A stretch of 64,000 nucleotides of DNA from RYN-230 sp963770545 (GTDB lineage Bacteria > Actinomycetota > Actinomycetes > Streptosporangiales > Streptosporangiaceae), in assembly GCA_963770545.1 (NCBI GenBank), contig CAVYQF010000026.1:62001-126000 (forward strand), written 5' to 3'. A program made the translations under genes and the position numbers. A model generated the notes under the pieces. The model worked only from the letters and a program-made list of their open reading frames with translations, ran no database searches and was not told where the DNA came from. Shown here piece after piece: positions 26,430-34,736 of this stretch; positions within the stretch are counted from its first letter, which is position 1, and each line of letters begins with the position of its first letter.

Positions 26430-27202
26430 CGGCTCGGGTCCGCGGGGACGTCGGCGCCAGGATCGGGCCGCCACTGGGGGATGTAGACCAGGCCGGGATC
26501 TACCACGGCGAAGCCGTCGAAGAACCCGAGGATTTCCTCGTGTGAGCGCAGGTGCAGGGCCATCGCGACGCTGCTGTTGTACACCTTCTCGACCGCGTCG
26601 GCTACGCCGGGCCGGTCTTCGTTAGTGCCGTGAGAAATGACCAGGTAGCTGCCGGGCGCCAGCGCGTCGCGGAGGGTGGCCACGATGCGGCGGGGGTCTT
26701 CGGCGCCGGCGATGAAATGCAGGATGGAGACCAGCAGCAGTCCGGTCGGCTGGGCCGGGTCGATCAGCCGGCGGGTGATCGCGTGGTCGAGGATCCCGGC
26801 GGGCTCGTGCAGGTCGGCCTCGATGATCGCGGCGTTCTGGTTGCCCTCCAGGAGGGCCTTGCTGTGCGCCACGACGACCGGGTCGATGTCGACGTAGGCG
26901 ACCCGGGCGGCCGGGTCGGATTGCTGGGCGACCTCGTGCACGTTGCCCTGGGTGGGAAGGCCCGAGCCGATGTCCAGGAACTGGCGGATGCCGTTCGCGC
27001 CGAGGAACCTGACCGCCCGGCCGATGAATGCGCGGTTGGCCCGGCCGATGAGCGGGGCGGTGGGCTCGACCGCGGCGATCGCCCGGGCCACGTCCGCGTC
27101 GGCCAGGAAGTTATGCGTGCCACCCAGCCAGTAGTCATAGACCCGGGCCGCGTTGGCCCGCCTGGTTTCCCCCCCGGGAGGCACCCAGCCCGGGTCCGTC
27201 AT
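26393..27202 (-). CDS. SAM-dependent methyltransferase, DUF574 family
   Basis: 269 residues. The N-terminus (RANAARVYDYWLGGTHNF) and SAM-binding motif FLDIGSGLPTQGNVHEVAQ match the actinobacterial DUF574 methyltransferase family, followed by YVDIDPVVVAHS and a typical LLVSILHFI. Its ATG overlaps the DUF2007-like gene stop (ATGA), so the two genes form an operon. Family members are numerous in Streptomyces-like genomes and their methyl acceptors are mostly unknown. Confidence 0.9.
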   Translation of the reverse strand: MTDPGWVPPGGETRRANAARVYDYWLGGTHNFLADADVARAIAAVEPTAPLIGRANRAFIGRAVRFLGANGIRQFLDIGSGLPTQGNVHEVAQQSDPAARVAYVDIDPVVVAHSKALLEGNQNAAIIEADLHEPAGILDHAITRRLIDPAQPTGLLLVSILHFIAGAEDPRRIVATLRDALAPGSYLVISHGTNEDRPGVADAVEKVYNSSVAMALHLRSHEEILGFFDGFAVVDPGLVYIPQWRPDPGADVPADPSRYGNLVGVGQRL

Positions 27203-27465
27203 GAGGGCCCCTGGAGGTCGGCGTCCGCGTCCGCGTCGGCCTCGGCGTCGGCGTTGGCCAGGAGCCGGCGGGCCTCGGCTTCATCGGCGGGGGCCACGAG
27301 CACGCGGACCCCCTGCACCTGCAGTGCCGGTTCCTGGCCTCCGGCATCATCGGCTGACACCGCGGCGGTCAGGTCGTTGTTGCGCAGCATGCCGACGATT
27401 AGTTCGGCCTCGGTGCGGCTGCTCACGACGGCCACCGGCACGGTAGCCCCGTCGGAATTGGGCAT
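27199..27465 (-). CDS. DUF2007-like small protein
   Basis: 88 residues, ATG at 27465 with GAAGGGG 7 nt upstream. The N-terminal 60 residues (VPVAVVSSRTEAELIVGMLR, then VRVLVAPADEAEARRLL) match the short ferredoxin-like fold of DUF2007 'putative signal-transducing' proteins. The C-terminal tail is an Asp-Ala repeat (ADADADAD) encoded by a GCGTCC triplet-pair repeat. It overlaps the methyltransferase start by 4 nt. Confidence 0.7.
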   Translation of the reverse strand: MPNSDGATVPVAVVSSRTEAELIVGMLRNNDLTAAVSADDAGGQEPALQVQGVRVLVAPADEAEARRLLANADAEADADADADLQGPS

Positions 27466-27559
27466 AGGGTTCCCCTTCTCGAAGAACTGCCACCGTGACG
27501 CCGTCCGCCAGCACCGGCAGGATTACCATCGCAGGCACACTATCGGCGGCAGGGACGGT

Positions 27560-28603
27560 ATGAACGCGGAGCAGGACCCGCCAGAACCTGATTACCGAGC
27601 CTACGCGGCGGCCGGCGTCAGCGCCCTGCAGCGCTGGTACCGCCCGTCACGGGGGCTCTGGCAGGGCGCAGGCTGGTGGCAGTCCGCGAACGCGCTGACC
27701 GCGGTCATCCGGTACGCACAGGTCACCGGGGACCCGTCGGGCCCGGCGGTGGCCAAGACCACCTTCCGCCGCGCCCCGCGCTGGCGGCGCGGTTTCTGCA
27801 ACAAATTCTTTGACGATAACGCCTGGTGGGCGCTGGCCTGGGTGGCAGCGTATGACCTGACGGGCGACGGACGCTACGTTCACGCCGCCGAGCGCATCTT
27901 CGCGCGCAATGTGTCGGGGTGGGACGGGACCTGCGGCGGCGGGCTGTGGTGGAACACCGACCGGAAGTACAAGAACGCCATCACGAACGAGTTGTTCCTC
28001 ACGCTGGCCGCCCGGCTGAGCCAGCGCACCCCCGATCCCGCGGGGCGGTACCGGGAGTGGGCGTTGCGGTCCTGGGACTGGTTCTGCTCCGCCGGCCTGA
28101 TCGGCCCGGGCGGGCTGGTCAACGACGGGCTCACGGCCGACTGCCAGAACAACGGCCGGACCACCTGGACCTACAACCAGGGTGTGATCCTCGGCGGCCT
28201 GGCGGCCCTGCACCAGATCACGGGGGACCACGGATACACCGAGACGGGCCGGGCCCTCGCGGACGCCGTGCTGGCCACGCTGACCACCCCGGCGGAGGCG
28301 AGCCCGGGCGGCATTCTCATCGAGCCCAGCGAGCGGCCCGGTGACCCCGGCCGGCACTACGGGGACGACACCCAGTTCAAAGGAATCTTCATGCGGTACC
28401 TGCACGACTTCTACGCGGTCAGCCCCCGCCCGGCGTACCGGGAGTTCTTCCTCCGCAACGCCCGCTCCGTGTGGGCCAACGCCCGGAACCGGGAGAACCA
28501 GTTCGGCATGCACTGGTCCGGCCCGTTTGACCAGGCCGGCGCCAGCCAGCAGAGCTCGGCCCTGGACGCGCTGAACGCCGCGGCCGCCCTCACGGCAGGC
28601 TGA
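27560..28603 (+). CDS. Glycoside hydrolase family 76 protein (alpha-1,6-mannanase-like)
   Basis: About 347 residues from ATG 27560. It contains the GH76 signature with paired aspartates FFDDNAWWALAWVAAYDLTG (about 76-95), then GLWWNTDRKYKNAITNELF and TTWTYNQGVILGGLAAL, all typical of the (alpha/alpha)6 barrel. GH76 enzymes cleave alpha-1,6-mannans of fungi, yeast or actinobacterial wall glycans. No signal peptide is visible, so either it acts inside the cell or the export signal is non-canonical. A lysine/alanine-coding repeat starts directly after its stop. Confidence 0.85.
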   Translation: MNAEQDPPEPDYRAYAAAGVSALQRWYRPSRGLWQGAGWWQSANALTAVIRYAQVTGDPSGPAVAKTTFRRAPRWRRGFCNKFFDDNAWWALAWVAAYDLTGDGRYVHAAERIFARNVSGWDGTCGGGLWWNTDRKYKNAITNELFLTLAARLSQRTPDPAGRYREWALRSWDWFCSAGLIGPGGLVNDGLTADCQNNGRTTWTYNQGVILGGLAALHQITGDHGYTETGRALADAVLATLTTPAEASPGGILIEPSERPGDPGRHYGDDTQFKGIFMRYLHDFYAVSPRPAYREFFLRNARSVWANARNRENQFGMHWSGPFDQAGASQQSSALDALNAAAALTAG

Positions 28604-28613
28604 CGGTCCGGCG

Positions 28614-28699
28614 GCCGCCGCCAAGCCGGCCGCCGCCAAGCCGGCCGCCGCCAAGCCGGCCGCCGCCAAGCCGGCCGCCGCCAAGCCGGCCGCCGCCGG
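28614..28699. repeat. 15-bp tandem repeat (GCCGCCGCCAAGCCG)
   Basis: Five exact CCAAG-containing units at 15-bp intervals (28621, 28636, 28651, 28666, 28681) with partial units on each side, directly after the GH76 stop. In the plus frame beginning 28614 it reads AAAKP repeats, then ends GAGFVNG-stop, but no start codon opens that frame. The rest of 28604-28823 shows no gene. Confidence 0.85.
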
Positions 28700-28823
28700 C
28701 CCACCCAAGAGAGGTGCCGGCTTCGTGAACGGTTAGCCCAGGTAGCAACGTTCTTACCGGTATGGGGGCAAGCCAGATAGTTCCGGCCGCCCCGCGCCTG
28801 GGCGGTGAACCTGGACTCGCGCC

Positions 28824-29573
28824 ATGACCGGCGCGGGGGAGTGCGGCGGGATCCGACGTGCGCTGGGTGTCTACCTCCTGGGCGCGATCAGCCCGGCGGA
28901 CCGCGCCGTCGTCGAGCGCCATCTGGCCGGGTGCGCCGGTTGCCGGGCGGAACTGGCCGGGCTGGCTGCCCTGCCGGGCCGGCTGGGCAGTGTGCCTGCC
29001 GCCGATATGACCTGGCTGGCCGGGGACGAGCGTGGCGGCGGCCGGGGTGAAGTTCCGTCTGACGTCCCGCTGGAGACCTTGCTGGACCGGGCGGCGCGGC
29101 TCCGCAGGCGCCTGCGCTGGCGCCGCCTGGCCGTGGCCGGGGCGGCGCTGGTGATCGTCGGCGGCGGCGCGGTAGCGGGATCGCGCATGCTGTACCCGCC
29201 GGTCACCCGGCCGCCGGTCCCGGCGGTGCCGTGGGCCGCCACCGTCACCGGCAGCGATCCGCAGACCGGCATGTCCGCCATCGTGAAGTACCAGCCGCGG
29301 CCCTGGGGACTGGCGCTGCAGGTGCAGGTCAGCGGGATCTCCCCCGGCACTAGGTGCGAACTGCAGGTCGTTACCGCCAGCGGGCAGGACATGCCGGCCG
29401 GGGGCTGGATGGTCGCGGCCGGCCACGCGTGGGCGTGGTACCCGGCCTCCTCCGCCCTGCCCGCCGCTGACGTCCGCGGATTTCTCATCACCACCGTGCG
29501 GGGCAAGGACCTGGTCAGGGTCTCCCCGATCATCCGCCGGGACCTCGGGCTCGCGCCGCCATCAGACAGCTGA
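28824..29573 (+). CDS. Anti-sigma-factor-like protein with zinc-finger (ZAS) domain
   Basis: About 249 residues. The N-terminal region ALGVYLLGAISPADRAVVER followed by HLAGCAGC gives the H-x3-C-x2-C pattern of putative zinc-finger anti-sigma (zf-HC2/ZAS) domains. One membrane helix follows (about 108-125, VAGAALVIVGGGAVAG) and an extracellular beta-rich C-terminus (RPWGLALQVQVSGISPGTRC). It should hold an ECF sigma factor at the membrane and sense an outside signal. No sigma-factor gene is adjacent in the window, so its partner is elsewhere or it is an orphan. Confidence 0.8.
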   Translation: MTGAGECGGIRRALGVYLLGAISPADRAVVERHLAGCAGCRAELAGLAALPGRLGSVPAADMTWLAGDERGGGRGEVPSDVPLETLLDRAARLRRRLRWRRLAVAGAALVIVGGGAVAGSRMLYPPVTRPPVPAVPWAATVTGSDPQTGMSAIVKYQPRPWGLALQVQVSGISPGTRCELQVVTASGQDMPAGGWMVAAGHAWAWYPASSALPAADVRGFLITTVRGKDLVRVSPIIRRDLGLAPPSDS

Positions 29574-29610
29574 GGCTGTCGTCGCCACTGACGCGGCTGG
29601 TGGATCCGGG

Positions 29611-30510
29611 TCACCCAGACGGGACGACCTCATGCCACAGGCCGCCGTTCAGGTTGAGCGAGTTGCCGTGCGCCTGGCCCGGGGCGCTGTCGCCGACGTA
29701 GGTGTACAGCGGATGCCCGTCGTAGGTCGCCTGCGTCGAGCCGTCGGCGCGCTTGATGGTGGCGAGCGTGCCGGTCACGCCCGGGCCGGCGGTCACCGGT
29801 CCTATCACCGGCGGCCAGTACGCGGCGCAGGACCCGTTGCAGTTGGACTTGGTGGCGGTATCCGGCGCGAACCAGTAGAGGGTGAATCCCTTGGAGTTGG
29901 CCAGGACCGTGGCCCCGCCGGCCTGCTCGGTGCGTACGGTCTGCGCGCCGCCACCCGGGCCCGCCGGTGCCGTCCCGCCTGCTCCGGCCACGGCGATTCC
30001 CAGCAGGACCAGGGCGATCACGGACAGGCCAGCTATGGCCAGCCCGGCAGCCGCCGTGCTCACCTGCAGCCTGGCGGCCAGCGACCCGGGCTGCGGTGGC
30101 GTACTGGCGGCCGGGCGGGGCGGCGGGACGGCCGCGAGGACCGCCAGCACGGCGAAGGCGGCCACCTCGATCACCCCCGCGACGATTCCTGCCGTGGTGC
30201 GAACTTCCCTGAACCCGAAGAGCCCGATCCATACCGACAGCAGATAACCGCCGAGCGTGGACAGCGCGAACCCCGCGCCCGCCGCGGCGGCTAGCCGGCT
30301 GCCCGAGACGAGCACCACGGCGGCCAGGCCGAAGGCCGCGATCACCTGCAGCAGGAAGAGCCAGCCGATCGTGGGGATGGAGCGGTAGCCGGTCAGGTAG
30401 AGGTCGAGGTGGATCCCGGCGGTCGCGGCCAGCAGCCCGGCGCCGGCCACCCGCAACCCGAGCCGCGGCGTGCGTCCCAGCGTCGCGGGCCCCGTTCTGT
30501 CCCTGGTCAT
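29611..30510 (-). CDS. Membrane protein with COG4315-type secreted-repeat lipoprotein domain
   Basis: 299 residues, ATG 30510 with GGGAGGGA upstream. About four membrane helices make up residues 20-190. The C-terminal 100 residues hold the repeat of unknown function typical of COG4315 proteins (NSKGFTLYWFAPDTATKSNC, GSCAAYWPPV, YDGHPLYTYVGDSAPGQAHG). The domain faces outside and is often found with redox or copper-stress genes, but its role is unproven. The fusion to a helical membrane domain is an unusual layout. The gene stands alone. Confidence 0.8.
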   Translation of the reverse strand: MTRDRTGPATLGRTPRLGLRVAGAGLLAATAGIHLDLYLTGYRSIPTIGWLFLLQVIAAFGLAAVVLVSGSRLAAAAGAGFALSTLGGYLLSVWIGLFGFREVRTTAGIVAGVIEVAAFAVLAVLAAVPPPRPAASTPPQPGSLAARLQVSTAAAGLAIAGLSVIALVLLGIAVAGAGGTAPAGPGGGAQTVRTEQAGGATVLANSKGFTLYWFAPDTATKSNCNGSCAAYWPPVIGPVTAGPGVTGTLATIKRADGSTQATYDGHPLYTYVGDSAPGQAHGNSLNLNGGLWHEVVPSG

Positions 30511-30627
30511 TTCTGTCCCTCCCCGCCGGGTGGGCGGGCATCACATACCCCCGCTAGCAGGCGAATGCTCTCTCACTCCCCAGGACGTACGGTGCGGCCA
30601 GTCTGGTTCACCGGGTTCGTAAGCTGG

Positions 30628-31092
30628 TCAGCTTCCGCCCACGCCGAGGGTCGTCAGCAACACCAGGACGATCGTGACCGCGGCGAATACGCCATGAGTG
30701 ATGACCACCGGCAGCGGAAAATGCCGTTCCGGCGGGACGGTCGTCCAGGTGCGGCCGGACCTGGCCCCGGAGCCCACGGCGACGGCCGACGGGGCCGCGT
30801 GAGTCCGGTACACGACGATCCAGCGGGCCGCCATGATGAGGCCGAACACAGCGACCGGAGCCAGGATGAACAAGGCCACCCAGGCCAGCCGGTCGGTGCC
30901 GGTGAGCAGATAGATCCCCCATATGGCCAGGCCGCTGATCGCGAGCAGGGCATGCGCACTGATCACCGGCACCGGCAGGCGGGTCGCCGCGGCCGACTGG
31001 AACTCGCGGTCGTATTCGATGAGCCAGATCGTCAGCAGGTAAAGCCCTGCGCCAGCGGTGAGAATCCAGGCAATTAGGCCAGCCTGTGGCAT
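30628..31092 (-). CDS. Four-helix integral membrane protein
   Basis: About 154 residues from ATG 31092 (GGAG 6 nt upstream); the frame is open further upstream to 31410 but that part lacks membrane-protein character. Four hydrophobic segments are visible: GLIAWILTAGAGLYLLTIW, ISAHALLAISGLAIWGIYLL, WVALFILAPVAVFGLIMAAR and VVITHGVFAAVTIVLVLL. Histidines sit in helices 2 and 4 (ISAHALL, VITHGVF). I do not recognise a named family; a haem-binding cytochrome-like role is conceivable but unproven. Confidence 0.75.
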   Translation of the reverse strand: MPQAGLIAWILTAGAGLYLLTIWLIEYDREFQSAAATRLPVPVISAHALLAISGLAIWGIYLLTGTDRLAWVALFILAPVAVFGLIMAARWIVVYRTHAAPSAVAVGSGARSGRTWTTVPPERHFPLPVVITHGVFAAVTIVLVLLTTLGVGGS

Positions 31093-31303
31093 GGGTACTC
31101 CATCCTCGCCGGCGCGGCCGGGCCGGTGCCGGTGATCTCCTGGGCGAACGCCGGGCGCCGCACCGGACGCGTGCTGGATGTGAGTAACTGGAGTGCCCCC
31201 CGGCCATCTTTGTTCACGGCCCAGATGGTCAGGAAGTTCACAAACCTGGCGCGTGTCTTGGACGCTAGTACCGCCGGGCGGGGAGGGCGAGGCGGTCCGG
31301 CCC

Positions 31304-31783
31304 TTAGAGGTCTCTTTCGTAACAGAAGTTGACCGGCCCGTCTGGCCCGCCTTCGCGGTTGGTGAAGCCGAGGCTCTCGTACAGCGCCCGGGCGGCCAGG
31401 TCATCCTCACTGGTGCCGAGATCCATGTAATCGGCGCCGAGCTGCCTGGCCTGGTCGATCGCGCACTCCATCAGCCGCCGCCCCAGTCCCTGCCCGCGCC
31501 GGGCCGCAGCGACGTACAGTTCCGCCAGGTAGCACTCGAGGCCCGCACTCCAGAAAGCAGGACGGAATCGGAGCACCGCCAGGCCGTCAGGGCCAGGGCC
31601 GCCAAGCAAGATCACAGTCTCGTCCGAGCCCAGCAACCGGCCGATTCGCTCAGCCAGCACGACAGGCCCGGGCGTGGGATCGTCGTACTCCCGGTTGAAA
31701 TCGTGCAGCAACTGCCCGATGGCGCCCGCGTCCGCCGCCCGCGCGCGCCGGACGGCGAGGTCCCGGCCCTCCGCCTCTCCCAT
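31304..31783 (-). CDS. GNAT-family N-acetyltransferase
   Basis: 159 residues. The acetyl-CoA-binding motif is LYVAAARRGQGLGRRLMECA (about 88-107) and the C-terminal ARALYESLGFTNRE is the usual motif B end. It should acetylate an amine with acetyl-CoA; the substrate is unknown. No RBS precedes the ATG at 31783, but TAGATT ends 7 nt before it on the minus strand, so a leaderless transcript is likely. It lies downstream of glutamate decarboxylase on the same strand, 117 bp away. Confidence 0.85.
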   Translation of the reverse strand: MGEAEGRDLAVRRARAADAGAIGQLLHDFNREYDDPTPGPVVLAERIGRLLGSDETVILLGGPGPDGLAVLRFRPAFWSAGLECYLAELYVAAARRGQGLGRRLMECAIDQARQLGADYMDLGTSEDDLAARALYESLGFTNREGGPDGPVNFCYERDL

Positions 31784-31900
31784 GTCATCGAATCTACCGG
31801 CGAGCCCCTACCCGCGCTGGCGGCCGTCGTCGTGGCGGCCGTGGGCCTGGCTGCCGCGGCGCAGCTGGCGCCGGAGGGCGGCAACCCGCCGCCGTGCCAC

Positions 31901-33301
31901 CTACAGGTGGTTGAACCCGCCGGTTTCCTCCTTGGTCATGGGCACGGTGACCGGATGCTTGCCAAAGTGAGCCACCGCGTCGCGGAAGTCGTCCAGCAGC
32001 GAGGCGGCCATGTCCTGGCTCACGCCGAGGCGGACCAGGATGCGCTGCACGGCGATGTCAGCCGCGCTTCCGGTGAGGGTGTAGGCAGGCACCTGCCATC
32101 CGCGGAGGCGCAGCCGGTCGGCCAGGTCGAACAGGGTGTAGCCGGGGTCCTGGCCTTCGCGGATCCGCCAGGTGACCGTCGGGATCCCGGTGTTCGGGTT
32201 GCTGTCACACAGCAGCTCGAAGGGGCCCAGCTTGACGATCTCCGCGGCGAGGTACTGGCCGATGTCGTAGGACGCCTGGTGGATGCGGCGGTAGCCCTCA
32301 TGGCCGAGCCGGAGGAAGTTGTAGTAGCTGGCGATGATCTGGCCCGCCGGCCGGGAGAAGTTGATCTGGAAGACCGGCATGTCGCCGCCCAGGTAGTTGA
32401 CGTGGAAAATGAGGTCATCGGGGAGCTCGCTGCTGTCCCGGAAGATGACCCAGCCCACGCCCAGCGGGGCCAGCCCGAATTTGTGCCCCGAGGCACTGAT
32501 CGACTTGACCCGCGGGAGGCGGAAGTCGAAGACGACCTCGGGCGCGCAGAACGGGGCGAGGAAACCGCCGCTGGCCCCGTCCACGTGAATGTCGATATCC
32601 AGGCCGGTGTCGGCCTGCAGTTTGTCCAGGGCGTTCGACATGGCTTCGACGGGCTCGTAGGCGCCGGTGTAGGTGACGCCGAGCGTCGGTACGACCATGA
32701 TGGTGTTCTCGTCCACCCGCTCGAGCATCGAGGCCGGATCCATGGCATAGCTGCCATGTGACATCGGGACCTCACGCATCTCGATGTCCCAGTAGCGGGC
32801 GAACTTGTGCCACACCACCTGCACGGGGCCGCACACCATGTTCGGATTGTCGGTCGGCTTGCCCTCGGCGCGCCGCTTGGCCCGCCACCGCCATTTGGCC
32901 GCCATGCCCGCGAGCATGCAGGCCTCCGAGGAGCCGATAGCCGAGGTGCCCACGGTGTTGGCCGCCTCGGGCGCATTCCACAGGTCGGCCATCATGTGCA
33001 CGCAGCGCCGCTCTATCTCAGCGGCCTGCGGGTACTCGTCCCTATCGATCATGTTCTTGTTGATCGACAGCGCCATCAGGGCCAGAGCCTCGGGTTCCTC
33101 CCACGTCTGGCAGAACGTGGCCAGGTTCTGCCGGGCGTTGCCGTCGAGTATCAGCTCGTCCGCCACCACCTGGAACGCTTCGCGCGCTTGCGTCTCGCCC
33201 TCGGGGAACCGGTATTTCGGCACCGGTCTGGTCAGGTCACGCTCGGCGAACACGCAATCCTCTATCTGCTCGCGGACGGTATCGCGCTCGTGCAGTGACA
33301 T
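31901..33301 (-). CDS. gadB: Glutamate decarboxylase (PLP-dependent)
   Basis: About 466 residues. ATG 33301 is preferred because AGGAG lies 9 nt upstream; an ATG at 33310 directly abuts that RBS. The group II decarboxylase fold is clear: PEAANTVGTSAIGSSEACML, HVDGASGGFLAPF and the PLP-lysine motif SISASGHKFG. It converts glutamate to GABA plus CO2 while consuming a proton, as in acid resistance or the GABA shunt. No GadC antiporter is seen. The upstream region has two copies of a TCCCCC-N3-ACGGGT motif. Confidence 0.93.
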   Translation of the reverse strand: MSLHERDTVREQIEDCVFAERDLTRPVPKYRFPEGETQAREAFQVVADELILDGNARQNLATFCQTWEEPEALALMALSINKNMIDRDEYPQAAEIERRCVHMMADLWNAPEAANTVGTSAIGSSEACMLAGMAAKWRWRAKRRAEGKPTDNPNMVCGPVQVVWHKFARYWDIEMREVPMSHGSYAMDPASMLERVDENTIMVVPTLGVTYTGAYEPVEAMSNALDKLQADTGLDIDIHVDGASGGFLAPFCAPEVVFDFRLPRVKSISASGHKFGLAPLGVGWVIFRDSSELPDDLIFHVNYLGGDMPVFQINFSRPAGQIIASYYNFLRLGHEGYRRIHQASYDIGQYLAAEIVKLGPFELLCDSNPNTGIPTVTWRIREGQDPGYTLFDLADRLRLRGWQVPAYTLTGSAADIAVQRILVRLGVSQDMAASLLDDFRDAVAHFGKHPVTVPMTKEETGGFNHL

Positions 33302-33362
33302 GATCAGCATCTCCTAGATCGTGAACTGATCCCGATGCTCGCCGGGCCTGCCTGGGCCCGCA

Positions 33363-33424
33363 TCCCCCGTGACGGGTAGCCGGATGACCTCCCGGGGCGC
33401 CGCGTGCTCCCCCTGCACGGGTGA
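33363..33424. promoter_or_regulatory. Two copies of TCCCCC-N3-ACGGGT motif, gadB/SHOCT divergent region
   Basis: TCCCCCGTGACGGGTAG (33363-33379) and TCCCCCTGCACGGGTGA (33408-33424) share TCCCCC and ACGGGT at identical 3-nt spacing, with centres 45 bp apart. The first contains the perfect palindrome CCCGT-G-ACGGG. They sit between the divergent gadB and SHOCT genes. Confidence 0.5.
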
Positions 33425-33555
33425 TTCGCCGCCGGGCAGACCCACCCATACTGGGCCCGGAATCATGGTCGCCCTTAGCCTGGCCCTCCCCAAGATCCCA
33501 GCGGGGCCTAAGCCAGAACGGCGCCGGTCAGCGTTCGATCCTCGAGGAGGACAAG

Positions 33556-33858
33556 ATGTTCAGGAGGCGACGCCCGCTGCTGCGGGCGGCAGTGGTCGGA
33601 GGCGGGGCGTACGTGGCGGGCAAGAGGGTCGCGCAGGGGCGGGCCGCCCAGGACGCACAAGACGCCGAGCAGGATGGCCGCATCGACGACCTCGAGCAAC
33701 AGCAACAGGTGGCCGCACCCCCGGCCGCGGCGCCCGCGGCGCCTGCCGCCGGACCCTCAGTGGCTGATCAGATCGGCCAGCTGGCGGACCTGCATCAGCA
33801 GGGAGTTCTCACCGACGACGAGTTCGCCGCGGCCAAGGCAAAACTGCTGGGCACGTGA
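33556..33858 (+). CDS. SHOCT-domain protein
   Basis: 100 residues from ATG 33556, preceded by GAGGAGG. The N-terminus is basic then hydrophobic (MFRRRRPLLRAAVVGGGAYV), a possible membrane anchor. The middle is a Gln/Ala/Pro-rich linker. The C-terminal SHOCT motif is QIGQLADLHQQGVLTDDEFA then AAKAKLLG, an oligomerisation helix pair. Function is unknown; such proteins are common in actinobacterial stress loci. A strong hairpin follows its stop. Confidence 0.85.
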   Translation: MFRRRRPLLRAAVVGGGAYVAGKRVAQGRAAQDAQDAEQDGRIDDLEQQQQVAAPPAAAPAAPAAGPSVADQIGQLADLHQQGVLTDDEFAAAKAKLLGT

Positions 33859-33867
33859 AGCACGGAC

Positions 33868-33901
33868 GCCAGGACCGCCGCCCCGTGGCGGCGGTCCTGG
33901 C
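33868..33901 (+). terminator. Hairpin terminator after SHOCT gene
   Basis: A perfect 15-bp stem GCCAGGACCGCCGCC with its complement and a 4-nt loop (CCGT), 10 nt after the stop at 33858. There is no T-tract, as is usual in GC-rich actinobacteria. It may also stop the convergent 33935 transcript. Confidence 0.8.
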
Positions 33902-33934
33902 ACCCGTGAAAGTCGGTCTCCCGGCCAGCGCTGC

Positions 33935-34006
33935 CTAGCGCCGGCGGGAGACGCGGCGTGCGGTGCGCCGGCCGGTACGACGGGCGACCCTGCGTCCTCC
34001 GAACAT
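33935..34006 (-). CDS. Arginine-rich 23-residue peptide
   Basis: ATG at 34006 follows AGGAGGAG at good spacing; TAG at 33935-33937. The predicted peptide starts MFGGRRVARRTGRR and is nearly half arginine. Its Arg/Thr/Val pattern resembles the basic start of the neighbouring SHOCT protein (MFRRRRPLLR). It lies 75 bp downstream of the DUF6325-like gene on the same strand. It could be a nucleic-acid- or membrane-binding micropeptide. The strong RBS is the main support. Confidence 0.5.
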   Translation of the reverse strand: MFGGRRVARRTGRRTARRVSRRR

Positions 34007-34080
34007 TTCTCCTCCTGCCTGTGGTCGTGGTCCTGCCTGTGGTCATGGCGGGTTACGGTCCTGCTCGCGGTCGTAACTGG

Positions 34081-34623
34081 TTACGACTTTGCTCCGGCGG
34101 CCTCCATGGCGTGGAGTTCTTCCGCGTCCTCGGCGGACACCAACCCGATCTCGACCAGGTCGAGCGGGCTGATGAAACCGTCACCGAGCCGGAAACCGCC
34201 TGCGCGCGCGATCGCGTCGCGCAACGGAACGGCCCAGTGGTGCTCCAGCAGGATGAGTGCTGCGGCGGAGTCGTTGGGAATGTCCTCAAGCACGTCCCAG
34301 GCCTCCTGCTCGGAGAATACCTGAACGCCATCCGCGGCCGCCTCAGCGCCGGCGACCGCCCCCTCCTCGGCTCCTTCCTCGCCATCAATGCCGAGCCCGA
34401 TGAGCGCCCCGATCTTGCTGCCCAGTTCGATGGCCTCGTCCGTGGTCAGGTTGCTGAGGTGCTCCACCTCTATGTCCCCGTCCGCGTCCTTGTACACGGC
34501 CAGGGAGTCGATCACCCGGACGGTGTCGCTCTCGCGCAGCCGCTCAAGCTCAGCGATGACCTCGCCGTGGAAATTGGGGTGGCTGAACCCCAGCACGATG
34601 AGCTGCACTGGTCCAATTGCCAT
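34081..34623 (-). CDS. DUF1269/DUF6325-like stress protein
   Basis: 180 residues. The sequence MAIGPVQLIVLGFSHPNFHG, then VRVIDSLAVYKDADGDIEVE, then a Gly/Ala/Glu-rich central segment (IGLGIDGEEGAEEGAVAGAE) and IPNDSAAALILLEHHWAVPL matches the DUF1269/DUF6325 layout, with a ferredoxin-like domain around a flexible Gly-rich region. The role is unknown; neighbours are SHOCT proteins and glutamate decarboxylase, suggesting a stress function. An upstream TCCCCC-type motif lies about 115 bp before the start. Confidence 0.75.
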   Translation of the reverse strand: MAIGPVQLIVLGFSHPNFHGEVIAELERLRESDTVRVIDSLAVYKDADGDIEVEHLSNLTTDEAIELGSKIGALIGLGIDGEEGAEEGAVAGAEAAADGVQVFSEQEAWDVLEDIPNDSAAALILLEHHWAVPLRDAIARAGGFRLGDGFISPLDLVEIGLVSAEDAEELHAMEAAGAKS

Positions 34624-34736
34624 GTCCTGCCTCGTTTCTCGCTCGGCTTTCGTCCATCAACGGGAAGCTGTGACCCCTCGCACCAACGCTCCCGCTCTCA
34701 GTACCAGCAGCTTCCCGATGACGTGCCGGGGCCACA

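Noticed and set aside
26552..27559. Upstream extension of the GH76 frame
   Set aside because: It runs antisense through the methyltransferase and DUF2007 genes; GH76 similarity starts after 27560.
31093..31410. Upstream extension of the four-helix membrane protein
   Set aside because: Lacks hydrophobic pattern and conserved look; GGAG precedes the ATG at 31092.
31193..32761. Plus-strand open frame of over 500 codons
   Set aside because: It is antisense to glutamate decarboxylase and the GNAT gene and has no recognisable motifs.
33868..33901. Hairpin as a regulatory RNA
   Set aside because: Its place just after a stop and lack of nearby conserved sequence make a terminator the simpler reading.
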